A stretch of 64,000 nucleotides of DNA from Phenylobacterium sp. (GTDB lineage: Bacteria > Pseudomonadota > Alphaproteobacteria > Caulobacterales > Caulobacteraceae). A program made the translations under genes and the position numbers. The stretch's first letter is position 1; each line of letters opens with the position of its first letter. The stretch is from the NCBI RefSeq assembly GCF_013822795.1, contig NZ_PNLB01000002.1:1-64000 (forward strand), written 5' to 3'. The notes under the pieces were generated by a model, which was not told the DNA's origin, did not search any database, and worked only from the letters and a program-made list of their open reading frames with translations. This document shows, piece by piece, positions 9,601-15,757 of the stretch.

Positions 9601-11044
9601 CGCCGACCGCGAACGAAAGGCCGCCGCTGAGCGCCAACGCGCCGGAGCCGTCGTTGCGCAGCAGGTTGGCGCCGCTGACGGTCCAGGTGCGGTCGCTGGC
9701 TGCGGCGACCCCAGTGTAGCTGAGCGTCCCGACGTTCAAGGCGATCGACGATCCCGCCCCAAGGGAACTGTTCGCGCCCGCGTTGGCCAGGCTTGCGACC
9801 TCGACAAGGCCGCCGATCCCGGCGGCGCCCGTGAAGGTGTTGGCGACGCCCGACACCGTGACCTTGCGACCGGCGCCGGCCGAAAAGTTGAAGAGGCCGC
9901 CGCTGAGAACCCCGCTGAGATCGACGTCGCCACCGATCGCGCGGATGCCGCCGCCGACCGAGATGTCCATGTTCCCGGTCAGGATCAGAGCGCCTGTGCC
10001 CTCGTTGTTGAGCCAGGCGCCGTTGCCGTTGAAGTCCCAGTTGCGGTTCGTGGTGTCGCCGTCGCCGGTGTAGACGATGTTGTCGGCGTACTGGCTCTGC
10101 TGATTGAAGATGATCGTGCCGGCCGTGGCGTCGGTGGGGGCGCCCAGTGAACTCGCCTCGCCAAGATTGCGCACCGACGAGAAGAAGGTCTGGCAGACGC
10201 AGCCGTTCTCGCCGCGGAAGATCGTCGAGCCGGTGTAGGTGCTGAAGTCGTTGGTGTAGCGCACACCTGTGCGCGAGTTCAGGCTGCCGCCGCCGGTGTA
10301 GAGGGCGCCGCCGGCGCCTGCGCCGGTCACGACCACGGTCGTCCCGGAAGCGATGTTGATGGTGCGGCTGGTGGGCGCGCCGCCGATCGTCAAGCTGGAG
10401 TTCGCGGTCACGTTGATCGCATTGCTCGCCGCACCGAGCGCCGCGTCGTTGCTGACCGTAAGCGTCCCGCCCTCCAGAATGACGCCCCCGCTGAACGTGT
10501 TGGCCCCCGTCAGCGACAGCGCGCCCCCGCCCGATTTGATCAGACCGGCCGTCCCGGCCAGGGTCGAATTGATCGTCGTCGTGGCGTTGGTGATGATCAT
10601 CGGCGCGACGCCGCCAAGCGTGATCGTACCGCCGTCGAGGGTCCAGCCGTTGACGCTCTGGAACCTCATGTGATGCACGGTGACCGGCTGGGTCACCGTG
10701 ATCGTGCCGGCCGTGGTCGTGGTTCCGGCCGCCGTGATGCCGAAGACGGCGTTATCGAGGCCCGCGTTGCTCCAGACCTTGTATGGCCCGAGGACGTCGC
10801 TGTTGCTCTCGGTCCAGAGCTGGTTGGCCGTATTCCAGGTTCCACTGCCGCCACTGCCTGGAAGGGCGCCGTTGGCGTCCCAGTAGCGGGTGGCGTCCTG
10901 CGCCGCCGCCGGAAGGCTCGCCAGGGCCAGCACGCTGATCGAGACCCCGCACAGGAGATGGCGATGGCCGCGCCGGGCGCGGGGGTCCTGAGCTGCCGTC
11001 GCCGCACCACTGGTCATGAACGCCCCCACACGCGCGTGCGCCAT
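638..11044 (-). CDS. Giant type Va autotransporter / adhesin, 3,468 aa
   Basis: A secreted beta-helix passenger joined to an outer-membrane beta-barrel. The N-terminus has a signal peptide (hydrophobic VSISVLALASLP, then AAAQ cleavage near residue 49). A second Met at codon 10 (11017) has a GGGGGCG ribosome site six bases upstream and is probably the true start. The passenger holds about 20 copies of the passenger-associated transport repeat (core LTGANTYTGATTI-x-x-GTL, preceded by GLxKxGxGTL). From about residue 1,900 a larger module recurs: a GDLTL..LIDYTG segment (near 1,935, 2,389 and 2,690), then a WDG..GTW..TVDA..GMQFA segment (near 1,980, 2,433 and 2,757), then more transport repeats. 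A Gly/Pro linker lies near 2,727-2,753 and another Pro-rich stretch near 3,120-3,170. The last 270 or so residues are the autotransporter barrel (PF03797 type), ending in Phe as these barrels do. Probable role: adhesion, aggregation or biofilm. The ligand cannot be read from sequence. Confidence 0.95.
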   Translation of the reverse strand: MAHARVGAFMTSGAATAAQDPRARRGHRHLLCGVSISVLALASLPAAAQDATRYWDANGALPGSGGSGTWNTANQLWTESNSDVLGPYKVWSNAGLDNAVFGITAAGTTTTAGTITVTQPVTVHHMRFQSVNGWTLDGGTITLGGVAPMIITNATTTINSTLAGTAGLIKSGGGALSLTGANTFSGGVILEGGTLTVSNDAALGAASNAINVTANSSLTIGGAPTSRTINIASGTTVVVTGAGAGGALYTGGGSLNSRTGVRYTNDFSTYTGSTIFRGENGCVCQTFFSSVRNLGEASSLGAPTDATAGTIIFNQQSQYADNIVYTGDGDTTNRNWDFNGNGAWLNNEGTGALILTGNMDISVGGGIRAIGGDVDLSGVLSGGLFNFSAGAGRKVTVSGVANTFTGAAGIGGLVEVASLANAGANSSLGAGSSIALNVGTLSYTGVAAASDRTWTVSGANLLRNDGSGALALSGGLSFAVGGAADTLTFGGSFSGENTFSGAITGAGNLVSDGAGTWVLGGANTYAGTTTVTSGTLRAGHASAFGATTNVRVNGGVLDLNGFSLSTSELHGTGGSVALGTNPLTTLTIDGAAASDYAGAITGAGGLTKLGTSTLTLTGANTYTGATSIGGGTLTLNFAGVGAPVNNIIAGGSALNMSGGKLQVTGAAGVTNDQTFASTTVSAGANTISAASGAGGAANLHLGAISRTSGLVNFVLPTSGSITTASASLGGWATVNGTDYAKVVGGKILPFAEADYTDKDDVATWLADEFISDSDGDGVGFSGTLAGSMQLGGLQFTEAAVSTVTVAAGQTLGVDGAIIVAPSVGTNSQTIGGGNLRGAAGGVLGVQHNGGGLFTIGSTIVDNGGVTGLTKGGAGRLLLTGANTYTGATTLSAGRLEITNLANGGAASSIGQSSAASANLVLQGGTLAWTGAADAVTNRGFTLVNGGAGDPMIEVGAGRTIEFSGLATSSDDAGLTKTGAGTLVLSNAANDYVGVTRITGIGGGGALQVNTLANGGQVSGIGKSSAASANLVLESGGQLIYTGGTASTNRGFTMENGGRIGVSQAATILTIGGAAVGNGNLHKDGDGTLVLAGANTYSGPTLVNAGVLRAGSTQAFGGPNLMTLANAAGVRLELAGFNNKVGGLSGGGAAGGNVSLGAATLTIGGTNATFNGTIDGVGGLRKDNTSTQTLANCASTFTGATTLLAGTLSVACLANGGLASSIGASGAASANLAFNGGTLLYTGGTVTIDRGILLQGNGAVSIDNAGTALEISGTITGAGNFAKTGAGTLVLSGANDYSGGTNVYGGTLRVLSPTALGTGGLRMGLAGTRLDLSAVAGSAVSVGWIDDSGVGVNAASAGDIDLGATTLTITPGAGAAGLGGAANYAGVISGTGGIVKAGGSVQQFSGCNNAYTGATTISGGVLAVDCLVDGTAASSIGASTADAASLILNGGTLRYVGTGHTTNRLFTLGASATSAIDASGTGAIVFSNTAPIAFSTPNTAQSVTLTGASTADNKLGLQITDNGTGKTGLSKTGLGVWILTNPGSTYTGVTSITGGVLGVDKLTDGGVASSLGQSSNLAANLVIGSGATLRYTGAGDTTDRRFTLGVGTTAIESTGSGAVVFNNTAGVSYSGNGLRVVSLGGSNADDNIMGAAIGNQTVANVSALAKNGAGKWILTGNNTYTGVTNINAGTLVLGAGGTTGSIASQTVNNFGVLGFDRADALTYGGVISQAGSVEQLGAGKTTLTGTNIYTGGTTIRAGTLELGSGGATGSILGDVTNDGLFIFNRSNTYAFTGRVSGAGGLRQAGSGETVLSAANSYLGATDVLAGTLRINGDQSAATGLTTVHGGATLGGLGTIGGDVVVQNGGAISPGASPGTLTINGDLILNASSALNMEFGQANVVGGALNDLIVVNGDLTLDGVINVTVPTGGAFTAGVYRVIDYTGGFTDNTLSVGSMPGGASAIVQTSVLGQVNLVNNAGQTLYFWDGPTGGKNDGIVTGGAGTWRLGGGANDWANSAGSVNSDFAPDAFAVFQGTAGTVTVDAAGGAVGVSGLQFAVDGYVVSGGGLTLAAGQTPIRVGDLTPAAAGMTATINSVLSGAGQLVKVDAGTLVLTGTNTYTGGTLVNQGVLQVSQESSLGAGGLTLDGGTLRTSVGLARAVTLGAAGGTITPSVTSTFSGPITGVGRLTKGGTGILRLTGTHTYSGGTTISGGALALGDGAIAGSITGDVLNNAQLIFNNPGAQTFDGLISGSGQVRKSGGGTETLTGANTYAGATTVSVGTLLINGDQSMATGLTTVSAGTLGGSGTIGGDVTAAAGAALAPGGAVGAPGTLTIKGDLSLAGATTSLNYEFGQANLPGGTFNDLIKIGGDASLGGATINVASSAPSFGPGLYRVIDYTGTRTGSLTLGSQPAGASFLVQTSVDKQVNLVNTAGLTLNIWDGGAGGRNDGDIAGGAGTWQGGSGNDNWTLADGSVNAPFANSSFAVFTKTGGVVTVDGSSGGPINVSGMQFAATGYELTGDQINLTAPESNIWVGDGTSNSETIAAVIDANLGGAGGLVKTDAGTLRLLGANAYAGETKVNGGTLEIGGDQSGATGATFVNSGGVLKGAGIIGGDVTVGAGGTLAPGAAIGRLTINGDLILTADATLAMELGQAGTPGGALNDLIVVGGDLTLDGALNVTQSVGGAFGPGVYRLIDYTGALTDNTLNIGSLPSDYGTIQTSIARQVNLVVTATPPGGVGPGPGGPGGPGSVDPGGPTTPTSPFNFWDGDQGVAGDKVVSGGDGTWRASPANWTTSTGQANGAFTPASFAIFAAQAGTVTVDAAEGAIRVSGMQFAADGYALVGDAISLESGEAVVRVGDGTTLGGAFSATIDSKLTGAGRLLKTDAGTLILTGASDYAGGTRISGGTLQLGDGGKGGSIRGDVQNDGRLAFNRSDDLAFAGSISGGGVIAQIGSGVTTLSGDSSAFGGRSEVRYGTLAVDGKLGGAVEVFDGARLTGHGQVGSLLNQAGGIVAPGGFGVLTVAGDYEGRGGTLKIDAVLGGDDSPTDRLLVRGAASGTTLVEVANRGGLGAQTSNGILVVNVEGASDGVFTLAKGDFRLGGENALVAGAYAYVLRQDAQGGDWKLRSSVNEVGGPPRPADPDHPVGEPGAPVEGEPQITLYQPGAPVYEAYAHTLQTLNGLATMRQRVGARQWSDEAGSGVWGRMEGGRVKLVPAVSTTNVELETDRWKVQFGIDQALADDVAGGRLTGGLTVHYGEASTSVGSPFGGGSLDAKALGLGATLTWTNVLGAYVDAQAQASWFETDLRSSILGDRAENAEGLGYAISLEAGKTMSAAGAFSFTPQVQLTYARVDFDSFVDPLGARVAADEGDSLTARLGLALDRDWTVASSGGEGRIYGLVNLTHEFLDGSQVGVSGTPLVNRAERTWGGLAVGASYGWGAGRYAVYGEAAVDAPLSGFGDSYAVSGTTGFRMLF

Positions 11045-11324
11045 CGACGGCCCGCGATGGGCGCAAGCTCGCCAACGGCGAACCGCCGTTACGCTAATCT
11101 AAGGTTGTATGTCGCGGGTGAACCTGTAGCGCGAGGGTGTACGAACAACTAACGGGGAAAGTGAACTTTACTCGCCTGAAACGGCGCATCGACCCCAGCT
11201 AGCCGCAACGGCGTGATCCAGAGCCAATAAAACTGAACAATATTCGGAGGATCACGTGGCGACACCTGGCGGAGCAGCCAGATTGTAAACAACTGCAATT
11301 TGCAAACCGAACGCGTACACAAAT
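11045..11324 (-). promoter_or_regulatory. Upstream region of the autotransporter gene, with a 5'-leader hairpin
   Basis: This 280-base gap between two minus-strand genes is more AT-rich than its flanks and must hold the autotransporter promoter. A perfect hairpin, AACGGCG (11074-11080) with CGCCGTT (11084-11090) around a three-base loop, sits 30 bases upstream of the first Met and 57 bases upstream of the preferred Met, inside the likely mRNA leader. A TGTAAAC word at 11284-11290 matches the half-site of the inverted repeat found at 44683-44707. No convincing -35/-10 pair was assigned. Confidence 0.4.
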
Positions 11325-12749
11325 TCAGTCCGCGGCGCGCACACGCGATCGGGGGACGCCCGATTCGGGCGACAACGCCTGCAGGCCGCTCCGCAGCGGG
11401 CCCAGCCACGGCTCGTAGCCGCGCCAGCGCTCCAGCCCTTCGCGATTGATCGGCCGGCGCACCTGTTGAGCGCTCGGCGTCTGAACGGCGCGGGGATTTT
11501 CATGGAAGCGCAGGCACTCGGCCGCAAAGGGCAGGTCCAGGTGCGCCAGGAGGCGTCGCGTTTCGCCCTCAAGGTCGTCGACCAGCCGCTCGTACTGCAC
11601 ATGGTGCACCCGCCCCGGCGACACGCCGTCGAAGTGATCCATCGCGCGAACATAGTCGCGGTAATACCGGCCGAGATCGGCCAGCGTGGCCGGGAAGCTT
11701 GTCTGGCGGTTGAAGTAGGTCGTGAAGCTTGAGACGCAGCAGGCCATCGGTTCGCGCCGCACGTCGATGACCTTCGCGTTCGGCAGGATGAGTTGGATGA
11801 GACCGACATGTCGCCAGTTCGCCGGCATCTTGTCGGTGAAGAATGGGCGCGCCGTCCGCCGGCGGCGAGCGGCCGCGGCCAGATAGCGCTCCCCCAGCGC
11901 CTTCGCCCCGGCGGAGTCGAGTTCATCGGGCCCGCCCGCTTCGTTGGCGACTTCGCCAAGATCGGCCAACTCCCCCAGGCCCTCGACCAGCGGGTGGCTG
12001 GCGAGGATCTGTTCGACCAAGGTCGAGCCCGACCGCGGCATGCCGACGATGAAAATCGGGTCGGATGCATCGGCCCCCAGCCCCTGCCGCGTCTTGAGGA
12101 AGGCCAGCGTGAAGACCGTCTCCGTCTCATGGACGGCCTGGCTGAGGGAGCTTGCGCTATAGGCGGTGAAGCCGCCGCGCAGCTTGTTTCCCGCCTCGTA
12201 GTGCAAGAACGAGTCGCCGAACCGCTCCTGATCTCCAAGCGCCTTTCCCAGGGCGTAGTGCAGTTGCGTGCGGTTGAGCCCTTCGGTGACGCCGGCAAGC
12301 GCCTGCTCCATCGAGGTCACGTCTTCGGGCCCGAGGCTGACTGTCCGGAGGTTGGCCAGGCCCCACCAGGCCAGGCCCTGGCGCGGATCGAGCGCGAGCG
12401 ATTTGCGATAGGCTTCGATGGCGCCCGGAAGATCCCCGGCGGCGGCGAGCGCACGGCCGTAGTTGGTCCAGGGAAGCGCGGCTCCCGGCGCGCGCGCGAC
12501 CAGAGCCTGGTGGGCGTCGAGCGCCTCATGGCTGCGGCCGTCGCCCTCGAGGACCGCCGCCTTCAGGGACAATGGCCACGCCGCCGAGGGATGTCGAACG
12601 AGCGCCTCGTCAAGAACGTTCAACGCTTCGGCGGCGCGTCCAAGACGGGTGAGCAACGAGGCGAGATTTGCGTGCGCCTGAACATCGCCCGGGGCCAGCT
12701 CGATGGCGCGCCGCAACCGTTCTTCAGCCTCGCCTGCCGCCTCAAACAT
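11325..12749 (-). CDS. TPR-repeat sulfotransferase family protein, 474 aa
   Basis: A cytoplasmic two-domain protein. Residues 1 to about 200 form TPR helices (for example AHANLASLLTRLGRAAEALN and PWTNYGRALAAAGDLPGAIE). Residues about 230 to 440 form a sulfotransferase fold with the 5'-phosphosulfate loop PIFIVGMPRSGSTLVEQIL near residue 231. The 3'-phosphate-binding region is probably DVRREPMACCVSSF. The family transfers sulfate from PAPS to a hydroxyl of protein, glycan or small molecule; the acceptor is unknown. The first TPR begins right at the start Met, and no good ribosome site precedes it, so the true start could be upstream. It lies in the same direction as the autotransporter, 280 bases ahead of it, so co-function with a surface protein is possible but only an inference. 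Confidence 0.85.
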   Translation of the reverse strand: MFEAAGEAEERLRRAIELAPGDVQAHANLASLLTRLGRAAEALNVLDEALVRHPSAAWPLSLKAAVLEGDGRSHEALDAHQALVARAPGAALPWTNYGRALAAAGDLPGAIEAYRKSLALDPRQGLAWWGLANLRTVSLGPEDVTSMEQALAGVTEGLNRTQLHYALGKALGDQERFGDSFLHYEAGNKLRGGFTAYSASSLSQAVHETETVFTLAFLKTRQGLGADASDPIFIVGMPRSGSTLVEQILASHPLVEGLGELADLGEVANEAGGPDELDSAGAKALGERYLAAAARRRRTARPFFTDKMPANWRHVGLIQLILPNAKVIDVRREPMACCVSSFTTYFNRQTSFPATLADLGRYYRDYVRAMDHFDGVSPGRVHHVQYERLVDDLEGETRRLLAHLDLPFAAECLRFHENPRAVQTPSAQQVRRPINREGLERWRGYEPWLGPLRSGLQALSPESGVPRSRVRAAD

Positions 12750-12885
12750 CAGGAGCGTTGAGCGACGACGGAGAATTCAAGCTATCCATTGGTCGGAGCG
12801 AGTACCAAGCCTCACCCGGCCGCGGCAAGAGGCGGCGACATGTGCGCCAAAGCCCTTGGAATCGCGATCGTGCTCTGCACGGCGC

Positions 12886-13437
12886 TTAGAGCGCGACTGT
12901 CCGCTCCGAGGCAACGCACGCTTCGGCCTGCAGGGTGACGGTTCGACTGCTTTCGCCCGTCACATATGGCTCGGCCTGCAGCGCGATGGACGAGTTGCGA
13001 TATCTCCGATCCAAGCTGACCTCGGGGCCCAGCCAAGGCGGGATCGCGAACAACTGGTCTTCCCGTTCCAGCTCGATCTCGGCGACGACAAGCCCAGCGG
13101 CCGCTCCCAGATAGACGTCGACTTCCCAGATCGATCCCTGGTGCTCGACCAGGTGGCGCTCCTTCTCCAGCGTCCAACTGCCGCAGAGGGCAAGAAGCTC
13201 CTCCGCCTCGCCGAGCGGCACCGCATAGCTGAGTTCGTGGCGGGTCAGTCCGCGCCGTCGGCCCTTGATCGTCACATAGGCGCCGCCGTCGGACACCCGG
13301 ACGCGCACTGTGCCTAGAGCAGTCTTCGAAAGGTAGCCTTGTCGATAACGGATCGGGGGTCCGGCAGCGGCCCGCCACGTTTCGTTGGCGACGAGAAACT
13401 TCCGTTCGATCTCGACCGAGGCCCGACCATTTTCCAT
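12886..13437 (-). CDS. CYTH-domain protein (triphosphatase / adenylate cyclase IV fold), 183 aa
   Basis: The N-terminus carries the family signature ExExK as E9-I-E11-R-K13, which binds metal and triphosphate inside the tunnel fold. Alternating Arg/Lys/Glu strands follow (RYRQGYLSK, VRVRVSDGGAYVTIKGR, EIELEREDQ), as in CYTH proteins. The length matches single-domain members, and there is no CHAD domain. Most bacterial single-domain CYTH proteins cleave inorganic triphosphate or other polyphosphates, so tripolyphosphatase is the best guess. A polyphosphate kinase lies 2.3 kb away, which fits phosphate metabolism. It is divergent from the SulP transporter gene. Confidence 0.88.
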   Translation of the reverse strand: MENGRASVEIERKFLVANETWRAAAGPPIRYRQGYLSKTALGTVRVRVSDGGAYVTIKGRRRGLTRHELSYAVPLGEAEELLALCGSWTLEKERHLVEHQGSIWEVDVYLGAAAGLVVAEIELEREDQLFAIPPWLGPEVSLDRRYRNSSIALQAEPYVTGESSRTVTLQAEACVASERTVAL

Positions 13438-13615
13438 TGGAAGATCATATGCTTCGTCATCGGCGCCGTCTGCTAAGGAAGAAACCTAGGTCATCTGTCA
13501 GGACGCGCCGTCCGGTTCGCGGAAGGGTCACCGACGGCGGCTCGGGTGGTTAAGGTCGAGACCTAAGGTCCGGACCCGATACTTAGCCCCCGCAGCGGGG
13601 CCTAGCGCTGCCATC
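13438..13615. promoter_or_regulatory. Divergent promoter region of the CYTH and SulP genes
   Basis: This 178-base gap serves two divergent genes. It holds a palindrome AGGTC-GA-GACCT (13553-13564), a possible operator, and a GCCCC/GGGGC hairpin (13586-13601) ending 14 bases before the SulP ATG, where a Shine-Dalgarno sequence would be expected but is not clear. Start-site control by this hairpin is possible but untested. Confidence 0.35.
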
Positions 13616-15298
13616 ATGAAGTTGAGCTTGCCCCTAATATCCAGCCTGCGCGGCTATCGCATCGAATGGCTCCGTTACGATCTCATGTCGGGGCTCGCCA
13701 TCGCCGCGGTTGGGCTGCCCAGTGCGATCGCCTATCCGGCGCTGGCGGGCTTGCCGCCAGAAGTCGGACTCTATTCGAGCATACTCGCCGTCCTCGGCTA
13801 CGCGTTGTTCGGTTCCTCCCGGCAGCTCATCGTGGGCCCCGACGCCGGGACCGTCATGATGCTTGCGGCTGTGTTCTTGTCCCTTGGCGTTTCAGCGACG
13901 GACGAGCGCATCATCGTGGCGGCGGCGATCGCGGTGCTTGTCGGCGTGCTGTGCTTCGTGGCGAGCGTCCTGCGGCTTGGCTTCATCGCCAACTTCCTGT
14001 CGCGGCCGATCCTGACCGGCTTCATGGCCGGCATATCCCTGTCGATCCTGGTCGGACAGATTGGACGCTTCACGAGCGTGAAGATCGACAGTGACGGCGT
14101 CCTGCGACCGCTTCTGGAATTCGCCACCAAGATCGACCAGATTCACTGGCCCTCGCTGGCCCTGGGCGCAGGGCTGTTCATCCTGCTCCGCCTGCTGGGC
14201 GCCTGGCTGCCAGCCATCCCGGGCCCGCTTGTCGCCGTAGCGCTGGCGACAGCCCTGTCGGCCGCTTTTGACTTTCGCGGCCTGGGGATCCGCGTCGTCG
14301 GCGAAATCCCCTCCCAGCTGCCCATGCCGATGCTGCCCATCCCGCACGGAGTGTCGATCATCGACCTCGTCCTCGGCGCGATCGCCGTGCTCATCGTGAG
14401 CTTCGGCGCAGGGATCGTGACGGCGCGCAGCTTCGGCGCAAAGAACAAGTATCCGGTGGACGCCAACCGCGAGCTCGTGGGGTTCGGAGCGGCCAACGTC
14501 GCCTCCGGCTTCTTTGGGGGTTTTGCGGTAACCGCCTCGGACTCTCGCACCGCCGTCAACGACATGATGGGCGGCAAGACCCAAGTCGCCGGCCTCGTCT
14601 CGGCGGCCGCCCTGGCGATTTCAGTCCTCTTCCTGTCCGACGCACTGTCGCTCCTCCCCACGCCCGCGCTTGGAGCCGTCCTGGCTTCCGCCGCGGTCAG
14701 CCTCATCGACCTGAGGACCCTGCGCGAGCTGTGGCGGATCAGCCCTATCGAGTTCGGCTTTGCGATGATCAGCATCACCGGCGTGATCGTGCTTGGCGTT
14801 CTCAACGGCGTCATCGTCGCGATCAGCGCGACCTTGCTCTACATCATCATGAAAGGCCTGAAGCCGCGCGACGCCTTGCTCGGACGCATCCCGGGACGCG
14901 AGGGCTTCTACAAGCTGCATCGCGACAAGAATGCGCGGCCTATTCCCGGCCTCGCCATCTATCTGCTGCAGGGCAGCTTGCTGTTCTTCAACGTCGATTA
15001 CGTGCAGGGCCGGCTCAAAGAAATCATCGCGAACTCGGACCCGGAGACCGAGTGGCTGATTTTCGACGCCGCCGCGACCGCCCAGATCGACAGCACCGCG
15101 GTGGTCATGTTGGACGACATCCGGGCTCTGGCCGAAGAACACGGCCTGAGATTTTCCATCGTGGAGCTCCACTATGAGCCACGCGACACGCTGACCCGCT
15201 CAGGCGTTGCGGCGGCGATCGGAGCCGACATGATCTTCGATGACCTTGAAGACGCCGTCGCAGCCTTCGCCGCGCGTCGTGGCGCGCCGCCCGCCTAG
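13616..15298 (+). CDS. SulP/SLC26-family anion transporter with STAS domain, 560 aa
   Basis: An inner-membrane protein with about 12 to 14 hydrophobic segments from residue 20 to about 420, followed by a cytoplasmic STAS domain (about 440-550; core EWLIFDAAATAQIDSTAV). The N-terminal LPSAIAYPALAGLPPEVGLY segment is the classical SulP signature. Members carry sulfate, bicarbonate or dicarboxylates, normally with Na+ or H+; the substrate cannot be assigned here. The Ser/Thr of the STAS loop (DSTAV) is kept, so phospho-control as in anti-sigma antagonists is conceivable. It overlaps nothing and converges on the small gene at 15312. Confidence 0.93.
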   Translation: MKLSLPLISSLRGYRIEWLRYDLMSGLAIAAVGLPSAIAYPALAGLPPEVGLYSSILAVLGYALFGSSRQLIVGPDAGTVMMLAAVFLSLGVSATDERIIVAAAIAVLVGVLCFVASVLRLGFIANFLSRPILTGFMAGISLSILVGQIGRFTSVKIDSDGVLRPLLEFATKIDQIHWPSLALGAGLFILLRLLGAWLPAIPGPLVAVALATALSAAFDFRGLGIRVVGEIPSQLPMPMLPIPHGVSIIDLVLGAIAVLIVSFGAGIVTARSFGAKNKYPVDANRELVGFGAANVASGFFGGFAVTASDSRTAVNDMMGGKTQVAGLVSAAALAISVLFLSDALSLLPTPALGAVLASAAVSLIDLRTLRELWRISPIEFGFAMISITGVIVLGVLNGVIVAISATLLYIIMKGLKPRDALLGRIPGREGFYKLHRDKNARPIPGLAIYLLQGSLLFFNVDYVQGRLKEIIANSDPETEWLIFDAAATAQIDSTAVVMLDDIRALAEEHGLRFSIVELHYEPRDTLTRSGVAAAIGADMIFDDLEDAVAAFAARRGAPPA

Positions 15299-15311
15299 AC
15301 CTGACACGCAA

Positions 15312-15740
15312 TCACCAGCGCAGGTACATTCCCACGTCGCCCAGCATCCCTTCGGGATAGCTCGTGATCTCGGCGCGCAGCGAGTAGCCCAAGGGCTCTA
15401 GCTCCCGCTGGAAGTACTCGTAGGCTGTCTTGCCATATCCCTCCAGGGACTTGGGCCAGTCCGGCTCGAAGCTATTGATGCTCCGCCCCTTGTCGTTGCA
15501 GAAACTCGCCGGGAACTTCGCCACGAGCACCTCGCGTTTTCCCTGCTCGGCGGCGACGCGGACCGCGAGATTGATGCGATCCATCGCCTCCGGTGCGACC
15601 TGGCGGTTCTGGAAGGCTCGCTTCAGGTCGTCGATCTGCTCGGCGTCCCGGCGCTTTCTCGCCAGCGCCTCTTCGACCTCGGCCCTCTCCGCATCCGCCA
15701 TAATCTGCTTGAGCTCGTTCGGGCTCAGAAGTTGGGCCAT
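15312..15740 (-). CDS. Hypothetical protein, 142 aa, beside ppk2
   Basis: I do not recognise the family. Residues 1 to about 70 are strongly helical and charged, probably a coiled coil (LSPNELKQIMADAERAEVEE). The second half looks globular, with aromatic residues and a conserved-looking FPASFCNDKGRSIN segment near residue 75. No signal peptide or membrane helix is seen. It starts 18 bases after the ppk2 stop in the same direction, so the two are probably co-transcribed and it may act with the kinase. It converges on the SulP gene with only 13 bases between stops. Confidence 0.7.
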   Translation of the reverse strand: MAQLLSPNELKQIMADAERAEVEEALARKRRDAEQIDDLKRAFQNRQVAPEAMDRINLAVRVAAEQGKREVLVAKFPASFCNDKGRSINSFEPDWPKSLEGYGKTAYEYFQRELEPLGYSLRAEITSYPEGMLGDVGMYLRW

Positions 15741-15757
15741 GAGCCATCTCCCACGGG

